From Ralstonia pickettii (lineage in GTDB: Bacteria; Pseudomonadota; Gammaproteobacteria; Burkholderiales; Burkholderiaceae), in assembly GCF_001699815.1 (NCBI RefSeq), contig NZ_MCGB01000092.1:1-64000 (forward strand): 64,000 nt of DNA, given 5' to 3'. Positions 1 to 8,611 of the stretch are shown in pieces (the first letter of the stretch is position 1; the number at the start of each line of letters is the position of its first letter). The translations under genes were made by a program, and so were the position numbers. The notes beneath the pieces are model-generated. The model saw nothing but the letters and a program-made list of their open reading frames with translations. It ran no database searches and had not been told where the DNA came from.

Positions 1-1557
1 CTTGGCAGTCTCAGGTACACGGTGGGCGATACCCACCACGTGCACGCGTCGTACAAGGATGGGAATTACGACGGCCGCTATGCGTGGATCAACGACAAGA
101 TCAACTCGCGCCTGGGGCGCGTGCGGCTCGACTACTTCATCTGCGACAAGATCACCGAACTGCCGAACGTGCAGGGCTTCCACGGCATCTTCCCGGACAA
201 GCGCGATCCGCTCGACCCGAAGATCAACTACACGACGCGCGTGTTCTGCGGCGGCGAGTTTGCGATCCCGCTACCGAACACGGCGGGCATCGATGATCCG
301 TCCAAGTACCGTTCACTGTTCACGTGCGTGGACGCTGAAACCATGGAAGTGCGCTGGCAGGTGCTGATCGACGGCAATTGCGACCTCGTCGCAACGTCGT
401 ACGACGGCAAGCTGGCCGCGACCAACCAGTACAACACCGAGATGGGCGTGCACTACGAAGACATGATGTCTGCGGAGCGCGATGCCTGTCTGTTCTTCAA
501 CGTTGCGCGCATCGAGGCGGCGGTCAAGGCCGGCAAGTTCAAGACCATCGGCGACTCCAAGGTGCCGGTGGTGGACGGCACGCACGCGGCCAACCAGGAT
601 CCGAAGACAGCACTGACCGCTTATGTGTCGGTGCCGAAGAATCCGCACGGCGTCAATGCCAGCCCCGACCAGAAGTACTTCGTCTGTGCCGGCAAGCTTT
701 CGCCCACCGGTACGGTCATCGAGCTGTCTCGCGTGCTCGACTGGTTCGACGGCAAGCTCGCCAAGATCGACGACGCCATCGTGGCGGAGGTCGAACTTGG
801 CCTGGGGCCGCTGCACACTGCGTTCGACGGGCGCGGCAACGCATACACGACGCTGTTCCTCGACAGCCAGATCGTGAAGTGGAACATTGACGCCGCCATC
901 AAGTTCCACAACGGTGACAAGAACGCGAAGTACGTGGTCGACCGCCTTGACGTGCATTACCAGCCGGGCCACCTGAGCGCATCGCAATCCGAAACCATGG
1001 CCGCCGACGGCAAGTTCCTCGCCGTGGGCTGCAAGTTCTCCAAGGACCGCTTCCTGCCCGTTGGCCCGCTGCACCCCGAAAACGAACAGTTCATCGACAT
1101 CTCCGGCGACAAGATGGTGCTGCTGCAGGACCACCCGATCCGCAGCGAGCCGCACGACTTCATCATCTTCAAGCGCGAGCTGCTGCACCCGAAGCAGGTC
1201 TATTCGCTGGACGATTTCCCGCTGGCCACCAAGGACCCGAAGCAGTCCGGCGTGGTGCGCAATGGCAAGAAGGTGACGGTGCGGCTCACCTCGCAGGCAC
1301 CGGCGTACAGCCTGCGCGAGTTCAAGCTGAAGAAGGGCGACGAGGTCACGCTGATCCTCACCAATCTGGACAAGGTCGAGGATCTGACGCACGGCTTCGC
1401 GATTCCGAAATACAACATCAACTTCATCGTCAATCCGCAGGAAACCGCGTCGGTCACGTTCATTGCCGATAAGCCCGGCGTGTTCTGGTGCTACTGCACG
1501 CATTTCTGTCATGCACTGCACCTTGAAATGCGCAGTCGCATGATCGTTGAGGCCTGA
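1..1557 (+). CDS. nosZ: Nitrous-oxide reductase NosZ (5' end outside window)
   Basis: NosZ is the periplasmic copper enzyme that reduces N2O to N2 in the last step of denitrification. The frame is open from base 1, giving 518 residues. The family is about 640 long, so roughly 120 N-terminal residues, including the TAT signal, lie upstream. Visible are the seven-bladed propeller with CuZ histidines (DTHHVHAS near residue 10, QGFHG, GPLHT, QPGHLS, SEPHD) and the C-terminal cupredoxin CuA site (THGF, then CTHFCHALHLEM close to the end). The residue between the two CuA cysteines that is Trp in the P. stutzeri enzyme is His here. nosR follows after 18 bases, so this gene heads a nos operon. Confidence 0.97.
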   Translation, partial: LGSLRYTVGDTHHVHASYKDGNYDGRYAWINDKINSRLGRVRLDYFICDKITELPNVQGFHGIFPDKRDPLDPKINYTTRVFCGGEFAIPLPNTAGIDDPSKYRSLFTCVDAETMEVRWQVLIDGNCDLVATSYDGKLAATNQYNTEMGVHYEDMMSAERDACLFFNVARIEAAVKAGKFKTIGDSKVPVVDGTHAANQDPKTALTAYVSVPKNPHGVNASPDQKYFVCAGKLSPTGTVIELSRVLDWFDGKLAKIDDAIVAEVELGLGPLHTAFDGRGNAYTTLFLDSQIVKWNIDAAIKFHNGDKNAKYVVDRLDVHYQPGHLSASQSETMAADGKFLAVGCKFSKDRFLPVGPLHPENEQFIDISGDKMVLLQDHPIRSEPHDFIIFKRELLHPKQVYSLDDFPLATKDPKQSGVVRNGKKVTVRLTSQAPAYSLREFKLKKGDEVTLILTNLDKVEDLTHGFAIPKYNINFIVNPQETASVTFIADKPGVFWCYCTHFCHALHLEMRSRMIVEA

Positions 1558-1575
1558 TTCCGAGGAGAAGCGCGC

Positions 1576-4239
1576 GTGCCCCGTGCGGGCCCGCGCGTGC
1601 CGATGAACTCCAAGATGCCATCCCGAAAACAAGGGTTCGCGGCGTGGGTCGCCGTGTTCCTCCTGATGCTGTTGGTGGGCGTGCAACCGGCGCAGGCCGG
1701 TCGCGGCGCCTACGAAGCCGAGTTGCCCGCCAATCTGGCCGAGGCCAAGGACCTGTGCGCGCTCGTACCTTGCGCCGACGTGTTTCCCGGCGCGGTGCGT
1801 TTTTCCGAACGCATGGGGCAACCGCCTTATGTGGAAGCCTATGGCGCAGCGCAAGGCGGTAAGGCGGCGCTGCTGGGCTACGTGATGCTGTCCACCGACA
1901 TCACGGACATCCCGGCCTATTCGGGCAAGCCCGTGGTCACGCTGATCGGCATGGACCGGCAAGGCCGCTATGTCGGCATCAAGGTCCTGAAGCATTCCGA
2001 GCCGATCCTGCTGCTGGGGATTCCCGAATCTGCGCTGCTGAACTTCAACAAGCAGTACATCGGCAAGTCGGTCAAGGACAAGATCGAAGTCGGTCAGTCA
2101 CGGCCAGACGAGGGTGTGCTTGGCGTCGATGCGATCTCGGGCGCCACCGTGACCGTGATTGCGCAGAACCAGGTGCTGGCCACAGCCACATCTTCCGTGG
2201 CGCGTCAGGTTGGCATTCTGGCGCCAACGCGCCATGAGCCCGCGCGCTATGCGCAGACCGGGCAGCGTGCAAGCTGGGCAGAACTCGTCAAGCAGGGCAG
2301 CGTGCAGCGCTTGCTGATCCGGCCCGAACAGCTTGGGCTCGAACGCGCGCCGGAACCGTTCATTGAACTGTGGTTCGGTGATCTCAATCATCCCGACCTG
2401 GGTGCGAGCCTGCTCGGCCAATCCGTCTGGAACGACCTGCACGCTCAGCTCAAGCAGAACGAGCATGCGATCTTCGTCATCCGCACCGCGGGCGCGGCGT
2501 CGTTCAAGGGGTCGGGCTTCGTACGCGGCGGCATCTATGACCGCATCCAGATCAAGCAAGGCGCGGAGTCCTTTACCTTCCGCGATTCGGACTACCTCAA
2601 CCTCTATGGCCTGGCAGCCCCTGGCGCGCCGGCCTACACGGAATCGGCCATCTTCGTGGTGCGCTCGCCAGCGTTTTCGGCGGCGTATCCGTGGAAGCTG
2701 TCCTTCCTGGGCAACCGCGTCGATCGGGCGACCGGCACGCGCAGCTTTGTTACGTTCGATGCCCCGTACTGGTTGCCCGAAACGCTGCTGCAGGGCGGGC
2801 ACCCGCATATCGACGAGCCGGAGGCCCCCTGGCGGCGGGTCTGGCGTACGCGCGCGCCGCAGATTGCACTCTTCATCGTGCTGCTCGTTTCGGTGAGCGT
2901 GGTGTATGCGCTGCGTGAGCGCCTGACGCGCCGTTCGACGCACAAGAACAAGTGGCCGGTGAACGCCTTCAAGTACACCGCGTGGGCCCTGAGCATCGGC
3001 TTCGTCGGTTTCGGTGCGATGGCGCAGCCGTCGATCACGCAAGTGCTGACATGGTTCCACTCGCTGCTGTTCCAGTGGACGTGGTCGCTGTTCCTGACGG
3101 ATCCGTTCATCTTCTGCTTCTGGATCTTCATCATCCTGACGGTGTTCCTCTTTGGGCGAGGGCTGTTCTGCGGATGGCTGTGCCCGTTCGGCTCGCTGTC
3201 GGAAGCGCTCTACAAGATTGGCGGACGGCTCGGCCTCAAACGCTGGCAGCGTCATCTGCCGCGTGCCTGGCACGACAAGCTGAAGTGGCTCAAGTACGCC
3301 ATCTTCTTCGGGTTGTTGACGGTGTCGGTGTTCTCGATGGGGCTGGCAGAAAAGCTTGCCGAGGTGGAACCGTTCAAGACGACATTCCTGGTCGGCATCA
3401 GCCACCGAGCGTGGCCCTACGGGCTGTTCGTCTGCACGCTGCTCGGGATCTCGCTGTTTGTCGAGCGCCCGTACTGCAAGTACATCTGCCCGCTGGGTGC
3501 CGCGCTTGCCATGCCGAGCACGTTCCGCTGGTTTGGCCTGCGCCGCAAGCAAGACTGCAACAGTTGCAAGGCCTGCGCCGTCGGTTGCGGGTCTTTGGCG
3601 ATCGACGCGGACGGCCGTATCGACCATCGCGAATGCCTGCACTGCCTCGATTGCATGGTGCTGTACACCGACGTCAAGGGCTGCCCGCCGCTTGCCAAGG
3701 AGCGCAAGCGGCGCGAGCGCGATGGGCTGGAGATCACGCCCATCGGCAAGGACGGCTACTTCATTCCCATCCAGCCGGTGCCGGTGCCCATGAACCCGCG
3801 GGTGGCGCAAGGCCCCGACCCGCGCATGCCGACCGACCGCGTGGTGCCGACCGGACGCGAAGGTGCGCGTGGCCTGCGCTGGCTGATGTTGGAATTGCGC
3901 GATCACCTCTGGCCGTGGAGCAGCAACGGGTGGAGGTCGGCGCGCGGCCTGCAGATCGCGGGGGCTTCGCTTGCGCTGGCAGCGAGCGTGGCATGGATCC
4001 TGGCGGCGACGGGCCACCTGTCGTCGGGCGCGGTCATCGCATGGTGGTTCGGCTGGAGCCTGTATGAAGTGCTGATCCGCCTTGCCGGCCGTCGCTACGT
4101 CAAGGATGGCCCGTGGTGGCAAGCCAATTATCGGCGCGCAACCGTCATGGACATGCTGAGCTACGTCGGCTTCAAGAACCTGCTGATTGGCGCCATGCTG
4201 TTCCTGACCCTGAAAGCGCTGGGGTGGCTGCAGGTATGA
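1576..4239 (+). CDS. nosR: NosR, membrane flavo/iron-sulfur protein for N2O reduction
   Basis: NosR is a polytopic membrane protein needed for nosZ expression and electron supply to NosZ. The GTG start is chosen because GAGGAG at 1562 sits 8 bases upstream; ATG 1603 is an alternative. The 887 residues show a signal/TM segment (about 15-40), a periplasmic FMN-binding domain with the SGATVT flavinylation motif near residue 188, TM helices from about 430, two CxxxCP motifs (CGWLCP near 532, CKYICP near 634) and a two-cluster ferredoxin domain (CNSCKACAVGC and CLHCLDC, about 661-695). After it comes a cytoplasmic stretch and a C-terminal hydrophobic extension that makes it longer than the usual 700-750 residues. 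The stop overlaps the nosD start. Confidence 0.95.
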   Translation: MPRAGPRVPMNSKMPSRKQGFAAWVAVFLLMLLVGVQPAQAGRGAYEAELPANLAEAKDLCALVPCADVFPGAVRFSERMGQPPYVEAYGAAQGGKAALLGYVMLSTDITDIPAYSGKPVVTLIGMDRQGRYVGIKVLKHSEPILLLGIPESALLNFNKQYIGKSVKDKIEVGQSRPDEGVLGVDAISGATVTVIAQNQVLATATSSVARQVGILAPTRHEPARYAQTGQRASWAELVKQGSVQRLLIRPEQLGLERAPEPFIELWFGDLNHPDLGASLLGQSVWNDLHAQLKQNEHAIFVIRTAGAASFKGSGFVRGGIYDRIQIKQGAESFTFRDSDYLNLYGLAAPGAPAYTESAIFVVRSPAFSAAYPWKLSFLGNRVDRATGTRSFVTFDAPYWLPETLLQGGHPHIDEPEAPWRRVWRTRAPQIALFIVLLVSVSVVYALRERLTRRSTHKNKWPVNAFKYTAWALSIGFVGFGAMAQPSITQVLTWFHSLLFQWTWSLFLTDPFIFCFWIFIILTVFLFGRGLFCGWLCPFGSLSEALYKIGGRLGLKRWQRHLPRAWHDKLKWLKYAIFFGLLTVSVFSMGLAEKLAEVEPFKTTFLVGISHRAWPYGLFVCTLLGISLFVERPYCKYICPLGAALAMPSTFRWFGLRRKQDCNSCKACAVGCGSLAIDADGRIDHRECLHCLDCMVLYTDVKGCPPLAKERKRRERDGLEITPIGKDGYFIPIQPVPVPMNPRVAQGPDPRMPTDRVVPTGREGARGLRWLMLELRDHLWPWSSNGWRSARGLQIAGASLALAASVAWILAATGHLSSGAVIAWWFGWSLYEVLIRLAGRRYVKDGPWWQANYRRATVMDMLSYVGFKNLLIGAMLFLTLKALGWLQV

Positions 4240-5531
4240 GGTGGCTGCCGGTGTTGCTCGTTGTCTGCGGCTGGCTTGCGGCTGTGCAGGGCGCTCACGC
4301 ATCGGCGGCCACCACGGTGCGCGTTGCGGCGGGGCAGTCGCTGCAAGCAGCCATCGACGCAGCACATCCGGGCGATGTGCTTGAGATCGAGCGCGGCACG
4401 TATACCGGCAACCTCATCGTCAACAAGCCTCTGACGCTGCGCGGACTCGATCGTCCCACGCTCAGCGGCGGCCAGCGCGGCGACACGATCCGCATCGGCG
4501 CACCGGACGTCGTGATCGAGGGCCTGATCGTTCGCGATTCGGGCGACAGCCTGAAAGAGCAGAACGCAGGCATCAACATCCTGCCCGGCGCGCATCGCGC
4601 CGTGGTGCGCCAGTGTGAGCTGACCTACAACCTGTTCGGTCTGTGGATCGAGAAAGCCAACGACGTGCGCATCGAGGCCAACACCATCACCGGCAAGCGT
4701 GACTACAACTCGGCGCAGCGCGGCAATGGCGTGGAGCTGTACAACACGCAAGGCGCGCGCATCATCGGCAACAACATCAGCTTCGTACGGGATGCGCTTT
4801 ACGTGGACGTGTCGCACCACGCCGTTTTCAAAGGCAATCGGCTCCACCACAGCCGCTATGGCACGCACTACATGAACTCCTACTACAACCTGTGGGAGGA
4901 CAACGACAGCTATGCCAACCGGGGCGGCCTGGCCTTGATGGAGGTGCGCGACCAGATCGTGCGCAACAACCGCACCTGGGGCAATGCCGACCACGGGATC
5001 ATGCTGCGCACGTTGCAGGACTCGGTGGTGGAGAACAACGTGGTGGCCGACAACGACCGCGGCTTCTTCATCTACGACGTGGAATACACGCAACTGCGCG
5101 GCAACCTCATCGTCGGCAACCAGGTGGGCGTGCACCTGTCGGCAGGCTCGACACGCAACGTCGTGCAAGGCAACGACTTCATCGGCAACCGAGAGCAAGT
5201 CCGCTACGTGGGCGCGCGTGACGAGGCATGGGGGGCACGCACGGCTGCCGAGCGCGCGCAGGGCAACTTCTGGAGCGACTACCTGGGCTGGGACCGCGAT
5301 GGCGATGGCATCGGCGATGTGCCCTACGAGGCCAACGACGTTGTCGACCGGCTGATCTGGCGTCACCCCGGCGTGCAACTGCTGTTGGCGAGCCCGGCGG
5401 TGCAGGCACTTAGATTCGTCAGCCGGCAGTTTCCCATCCTGCGTGTGCCGAGCGTGGTGGACGCGTATCCGCGCATGCAACCCGCGAACCCACATTGGAG
5501 CACCTGGCGTGACAGATCCCCTTCACGTTGA
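4236..5531 (+). CDS. nosD: NosD, periplasmic copper-site maturation protein
   Basis: NosD is a periplasmic right-handed beta-helix (CASH) protein that works with NosF and NosY in maturing the CuZ site of NosZ. ATG 4236 overlaps the nosR stop (ATGA), which points to translational coupling. A Sec signal peptide ending near AHASA (residues 1-24) is followed by repeated N-x-(I/V) beta-helix coils (e.g. IEANTITG, IIGNNISF, VVENNVVA) and the typical tail motif GNFWSDYLGWDRDGDGIGD near residue 345. The length of 431 residues is normal. The frame is open upstream to 4113 but that part lies inside nosR. Confidence 0.95.
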   Translation: MRWLPVLLVVCGWLAAVQGAHASAATTVRVAAGQSLQAAIDAAHPGDVLEIERGTYTGNLIVNKPLTLRGLDRPTLSGGQRGDTIRIGAPDVVIEGLIVRDSGDSLKEQNAGINILPGAHRAVVRQCELTYNLFGLWIEKANDVRIEANTITGKRDYNSAQRGNGVELYNTQGARIIGNNISFVRDALYVDVSHHAVFKGNRLHHSRYGTHYMNSYYNLWEDNDSYANRGGLALMEVRDQIVRNNRTWGNADHGIMLRTLQDSVVENNVVADNDRGFFIYDVEYTQLRGNLIVGNQVGVHLSAGSTRNVVQGNDFIGNREQVRYVGARDEAWGARTAAERAQGNFWSDYLGWDRDGDGIGDVPYEANDVVDRLIWRHPGVQLLLASPAVQALRFVSRQFPILRVPSVVDAYPRMQPANPHWSTWRDRSPSR

Positions 5532-6465
5532 CGAGACTGCCGCCATCTCGCTGCGCGGCGTCTGTAAACACTATGGTGCCGTGCGAGCCGTCGACGGCGT
5601 TGACCTGGACGTCGGCTACGGCGAACTGTTCGGCCTGATCGGGCACAACGGTGCCGGCAAGAGCACGCTGTTCAAGATGATGCTTGGGCTGATTCCGGCA
5701 ACCGCCGGCAGCATCCGCGTGGCCGGGGCATCGGTGCGTGGGGCTGCATTCCGCGCCGCGCGCAGGCAGATCGGCTACCTGCCCGAGAACCTCGTTCTGT
5801 ACGACAACCTGAGCGGGTTGGAGACCTTGCGGTTTTTCGCCAAGCTCAAGGGCGCACCGGCAGCCGATTGCGCGTCGCTGCTTGCCCGCGTCGGGCTGGC
5901 GGGTGCGGTCGACCAACCCGTGCGGGCGTATTCAAAGGGGATGCGGCAGCGCCTCGGGTTTGCGCAGGCGCTGTTGGGTGCGCCACGCGTGCTTTTTCTG
6001 GATGAGCCGACCAACGGCCTCGATCCGGCGGCAATCCACGACTTCTACGCCACGCTGCAGGCACTGCGCGAGCAGGGCGTCACGATCCTGATCACGTCGC
6101 ACATCCTGGCCGAGCTGCAGCAGCGCATCGACCGCCTTGCCATCCTGGCCGACGGCCGTGTCCTTGCGCTTGGCAGTGTCGCTGCACTGCGCGCACAGGC
6201 CGATCTGCCCCTGACGCTGGCCTTGCGGGTCGAGGCCGGCGCGCGCGGCGCACTGTGGGCGCAACTCGCGCCCTTGCGCGCACACGGCGCAGAGATCGTC
6301 GACGGGCAGGCCGAGCATGAGGTGATGCTGCGCTGCAGCCGCTCGCTCAAGATGGACGTACTTCAGGCACTGCAGCCGCTGGGCGGGCGCCTGCTCGATC
6401 TGCAGATCCACGAACCGTCGCTCGAAGACGTGTTCTTTGGCCTCAGGCAAACGGAGGCCGCATGA
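5509..6465 (+). CDS. nosF: NosF, ABC ATPase of the Nos maturation transporter
   Basis: NosF is the cytoplasmic ATPase partner of NosY and NosD. The GTG start at 5509 follows GGAG with 8 bases spacing and overlaps the end of nosD by 23 bases. The 318 residues contain Walker A GHNGAGKST near residue 45, the ABC signature in the form YSKGMRQRLG, Walker B VLFLDEPTNGLD and the switch histidine in ITSHIL. The C-terminal extension ending SLEDVFFGL is typical of exporters of this type. It is downstream-coupled to nosY through ATGA. Confidence 0.94.
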   Translation: MTDPLHVDETAAISLRGVCKHYGAVRAVDGVDLDVGYGELFGLIGHNGAGKSTLFKMMLGLIPATAGSIRVAGASVRGAAFRAARRQIGYLPENLVLYDNLSGLETLRFFAKLKGAPAADCASLLARVGLAGAVDQPVRAYSKGMRQRLGFAQALLGAPRVLFLDEPTNGLDPAAIHDFYATLQALREQGVTILITSHILAELQQRIDRLAILADGRVLALGSVAALRAQADLPLTLALRVEAGARGALWAQLAPLRAHGAEIVDGQAEHEVMLRCSRSLKMDVLQALQPLGGRLLDLQIHEPSLEDVFFGLRQTEAA

Positions 6466-7286
6466 TCGGCATCGAATATCGGCAAGTGGCCGCCGTGGCG
6501 GCCAAAGAACTGCGCGATCGCCTGCGCAACCGATGGGTGCTCGCAGTGGCCGTCGTCTTCGCCGTGTTCTCGCTCGTGATCAGCTACTTTGGCGGCGCCG
6601 AGCAGGGCACGCTCGGGCCGCGGTCCATCGAGTTCGTCATTACCAGCTTGGTCAGCCTCGTCATCTACCTGATCCCGCTGATTGCGCTGTTGCTTGGGTT
6701 CGATGCCGTTGTGGGCGAGCGCGAGCGCGGCTCGCTCGATCTGCTGCTGGCCCTCCCGCTGACGCGCGTGGAACTGCTGCTGGGCAAATACCTCGGGCTC
6801 GCCGCAGCGCTCACCCTGTCGACGTTGGGTGGCTTCGCGCTGATGGCCGTGCTCCTGTGGCACCAGTTCGGCTCGGCGGGGCTGTATCAGGCGGCTGGCT
6901 TCGTGCTGAGTTCGGTGCTGCTGGGGCTGGTCTTTCTGAGCCTGGCGCTGTTCGTCTCTGTCGTCAGCCGTGAGCGCACGCGTGCTTCGGGCGCCGCCAT
7001 CGCGCTGTGGTTTGGCTTCGTGCTGATATTCGACCTGTTGCTGCTCGGCCTGCTCGTCGCCACCGGCGGCAGCTTTGGTGGCCAGGCGCTGGCGTATCTG
7101 CTGCTGCTCAATCCCACCGATATTTTTCGCATCCTCAACGTGTTTTCGCTGGACCAGCTGCGGGGCTTGCATGGCCTCGTCAGCATCGTGCCGCCTGCCC
7201 TGGGCAACCCGTGGGCGATGGGCGCGGCGATGCTGGCTTGGATTGCCGCGCCGCTGGCACTGGCCGCCTGGAGATTCCGCGCATGA
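6462..7286 (+). CDS. nosY: NosY, membrane permease of the Nos transporter
   Basis: NosY is the integral membrane subunit of the NosFY transporter, thought to provide a sulfur species or to power CuZ assembly. The 274-residue protein has about six hydrophobic segments and the ABC-2-like motif VGERERGSLDLLLALPLTR (about residues 84-102) typical of NosY. Its ATG overlaps the nosF stop, and its own stop overlaps the nosL start, so four consecutive nos genes are translationally linked. Confidence 0.94.
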   Translation: MIGIEYRQVAAVAAKELRDRLRNRWVLAVAVVFAVFSLVISYFGGAEQGTLGPRSIEFVITSLVSLVIYLIPLIALLLGFDAVVGERERGSLDLLLALPLTRVELLLGKYLGLAAALTLSTLGGFALMAVLLWHQFGSAGLYQAAGFVLSSVLLGLVFLSLALFVSVVSRERTRASGAAIALWFGFVLIFDLLLLGLLVATGGSFGGQALAYLLLLNPTDIFRILNVFSLDQLRGLHGLVSIVPPALGNPWAMGAAMLAWIAAPLALAAWRFRA

Positions 7287-7813
7287 ACCCGGATCGTCGC
7301 CGCCTGCTGGCGGCTGCCCTGGCCGGATCGGCCGCCCTGATTGGTCTGGCTGCCTGTGGCCGGCAGGCCGAAGCCACCCTTGTCCCCGCTGAAGCCGACG
7401 CGGCGACCACCTGCGATCTGGATGGCATGCTGGTGGCGGATTATCCAGGGCCCAAGGCGCAGCTCTATTACCAGGGCGACGCGACGCCGCACTGGTGCTG
7501 CGATACGGTGGAAATGTTCAACACACTGCTCAAGCCGGAGCAGGCGCGGCCAATCCGGGCGGCGCTCGTGCAGGACATGGGCCAGGCCGACTGGGAGCAT
7601 CCTCGTGGCCACTGGTTTGACGCCAAGACCGGCTATTACGTGTTCGGCAGCCGGCGCCGCGGCTCGATGGGGCCGACGGTCGCGAGCTTCCGGCTGGAAG
7701 CCGATGCCCGCGCGTTCATTGCCCGCGACGGTGGCAAGCTGCTGCGCTACGCCGAAGTGACGCCAGACATGGTGGACCTCAGCGGTGGCGCGCTGCACGA
7801 CGGGCGGATGTAG
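7283..7813 (+). CDS. nosL: NosL, outer-membrane-type copper chaperone lipoprotein
   Basis: NosL is a Cu(I)-binding lipoprotein that delivers copper to NosZ in the periplasm. ATG 7283 overlaps the nosY stop. The N-terminus RRRLLAAALAG with lipobox LAAC near residue 25 supports lipidation, and the Cu site CDLDGM with its Cys/Met pair lies near residue 43. The product is 176 residues, the usual size. It ends 2 bases before a second NosL-like gene. Confidence 0.92.
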   Translation: MNPDRRRLLAAALAGSAALIGLAACGRQAEATLVPAEADAATTCDLDGMLVADYPGPKAQLYYQGDATPHWCCDTVEMFNTLLKPEQARPIRAALVQDMGQADWEHPRGHWFDAKTGYYVFGSRRRGSMGPTVASFRLEADARAFIARDGGKLLRYAEVTPDMVDLSGGALHDGRM

Positions 7814-7815
7814 CC

Positions 7816-8418
7816 ATGCGGCTGCGTCGATCGGGCTTGATGACAGTCGCTTTGCTGGCGGCCTCGCTCTGGTGGTATGGCGTGTATGCGAGCCGCCGGG
7901 TGGAGCCCGAGATTCCCACCGAAATCTGCTTCGTTGCGGCGCCAACGCCCTATGACCCGCGCTCGGGCACGGCGCCCGATGCGCCGCGCGCCATCCCGCT
8001 CAACGCACGCTGCCCGGTCTGCGGCGCGTTTCCGTCGCGCGCGCCGGATTGGGCAGCCCAGGTGATCTTTGCCGATGGCGACGCGTACTTCTTCGACTCG
8101 CCATTGAGCCTGTTCATCTACTTGCGCAACCTGCCGCGCTACGCCGCTGGCCGGAAATCGGCCGACATTGCCGCCGCCTACGTGCGTGCAGTTGGCGACG
8201 GGCGCTGGATTGCCGCGCTGCAGGCCGTCTACGTATGGGGGTCCGACGTGCCGGGGCCAATGCGCAGGGGCAATCTCCCTGCCTTCCGGAATCACACGGA
8301 TGCGCGCGATTTCATTACGCGCCACGGCGGATCAGTCACGGGCTCCGCCGGCATTACCGCAGAACGCCTCCGGGCGTTGGAACCCTCGCAGCCCCATCCG
8401 GCAGGTCGGCACACCTAG
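7816..8418 (+). CDS. Second NosL-like membrane-anchored protein
   Basis: This 200-residue protein has an N-terminal membrane anchor (about residues 8-25) and a region with ARCPVCGAFPSRAPDWAAQV and DAYFFDSPLSLFIYL resembling the NosL copper-site domain (a CPVCG-type motif followed by a FDSxxxL segment). The methionine that normally follows CPVCG is replaced by alanine. Position directly after nosL suggests a role in copper delivery to NosZ or in redox handling of copper. The assignment to the NosL superfamily is from motif resemblance, and the function is inferred from context. Confidence 0.75.
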   Translation: MRLRRSGLMTVALLAASLWWYGVYASRRVEPEIPTEICFVAAPTPYDPRSGTAPDAPRAIPLNARCPVCGAFPSRAPDWAAQVIFADGDAYFFDSPLSLFIYLRNLPRYAAGRKSADIAAAYVRAVGDGRWIAALQAVYVWGSDVPGPMRRGNLPAFRNHTDARDFITRHGGSVTGSAGITAERLRALEPSQPHPAGRHT

Positions 8419-8530
8419 CGCGTTCCCGTCTGGTTGTGGGGCGACGCAGATTGCACCGTGCGGGCCATGCTGGCGTGGTGCTTGGCGGCCATCTGTCGAT
8501 AAGCCGGCCCGGAAGCTGGTTTTTCGGCGC

Positions 8531-8558
8531 TTCGACAGGCGGTGCGGCCTTGGATAAT
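8531..8558 (+). promoter_or_regulatory. Candidate sigma70 promoter of flhB
   Basis: GATAAT at 8553-8558, with an upstream TG, is a good extended -10. TTCGAC at 8531-8536 is a weak -35 with 16 bases between. It lies about 55 bases before the flhB start in a 193-base intergenic gap that otherwise contains a 12-bp direct repeat and short GC hairpins. This is from inspection only. Confidence 0.35.
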
Positions 8559-8611
8559 GCGACGGCCGGCCAACCTGCCGGCATGTCCCGCCCACCCCCT
8601 CGCACGCCGGC

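Noticed and set aside
313-1995. Long minus-strand open frame of 560 codons over nosZ and nosR
   Set aside because: It is antisense to clear NosZ and NosR, has no recognisable domain, and reflects high GC3 codon bias that removes stops on the opposite strand.
2098-4365. 755-codon minus-strand open frame over nosR
   Set aside because: Same reason; composition (very rich in Arg, His, Pro, Ala) is that of a shadow frame.
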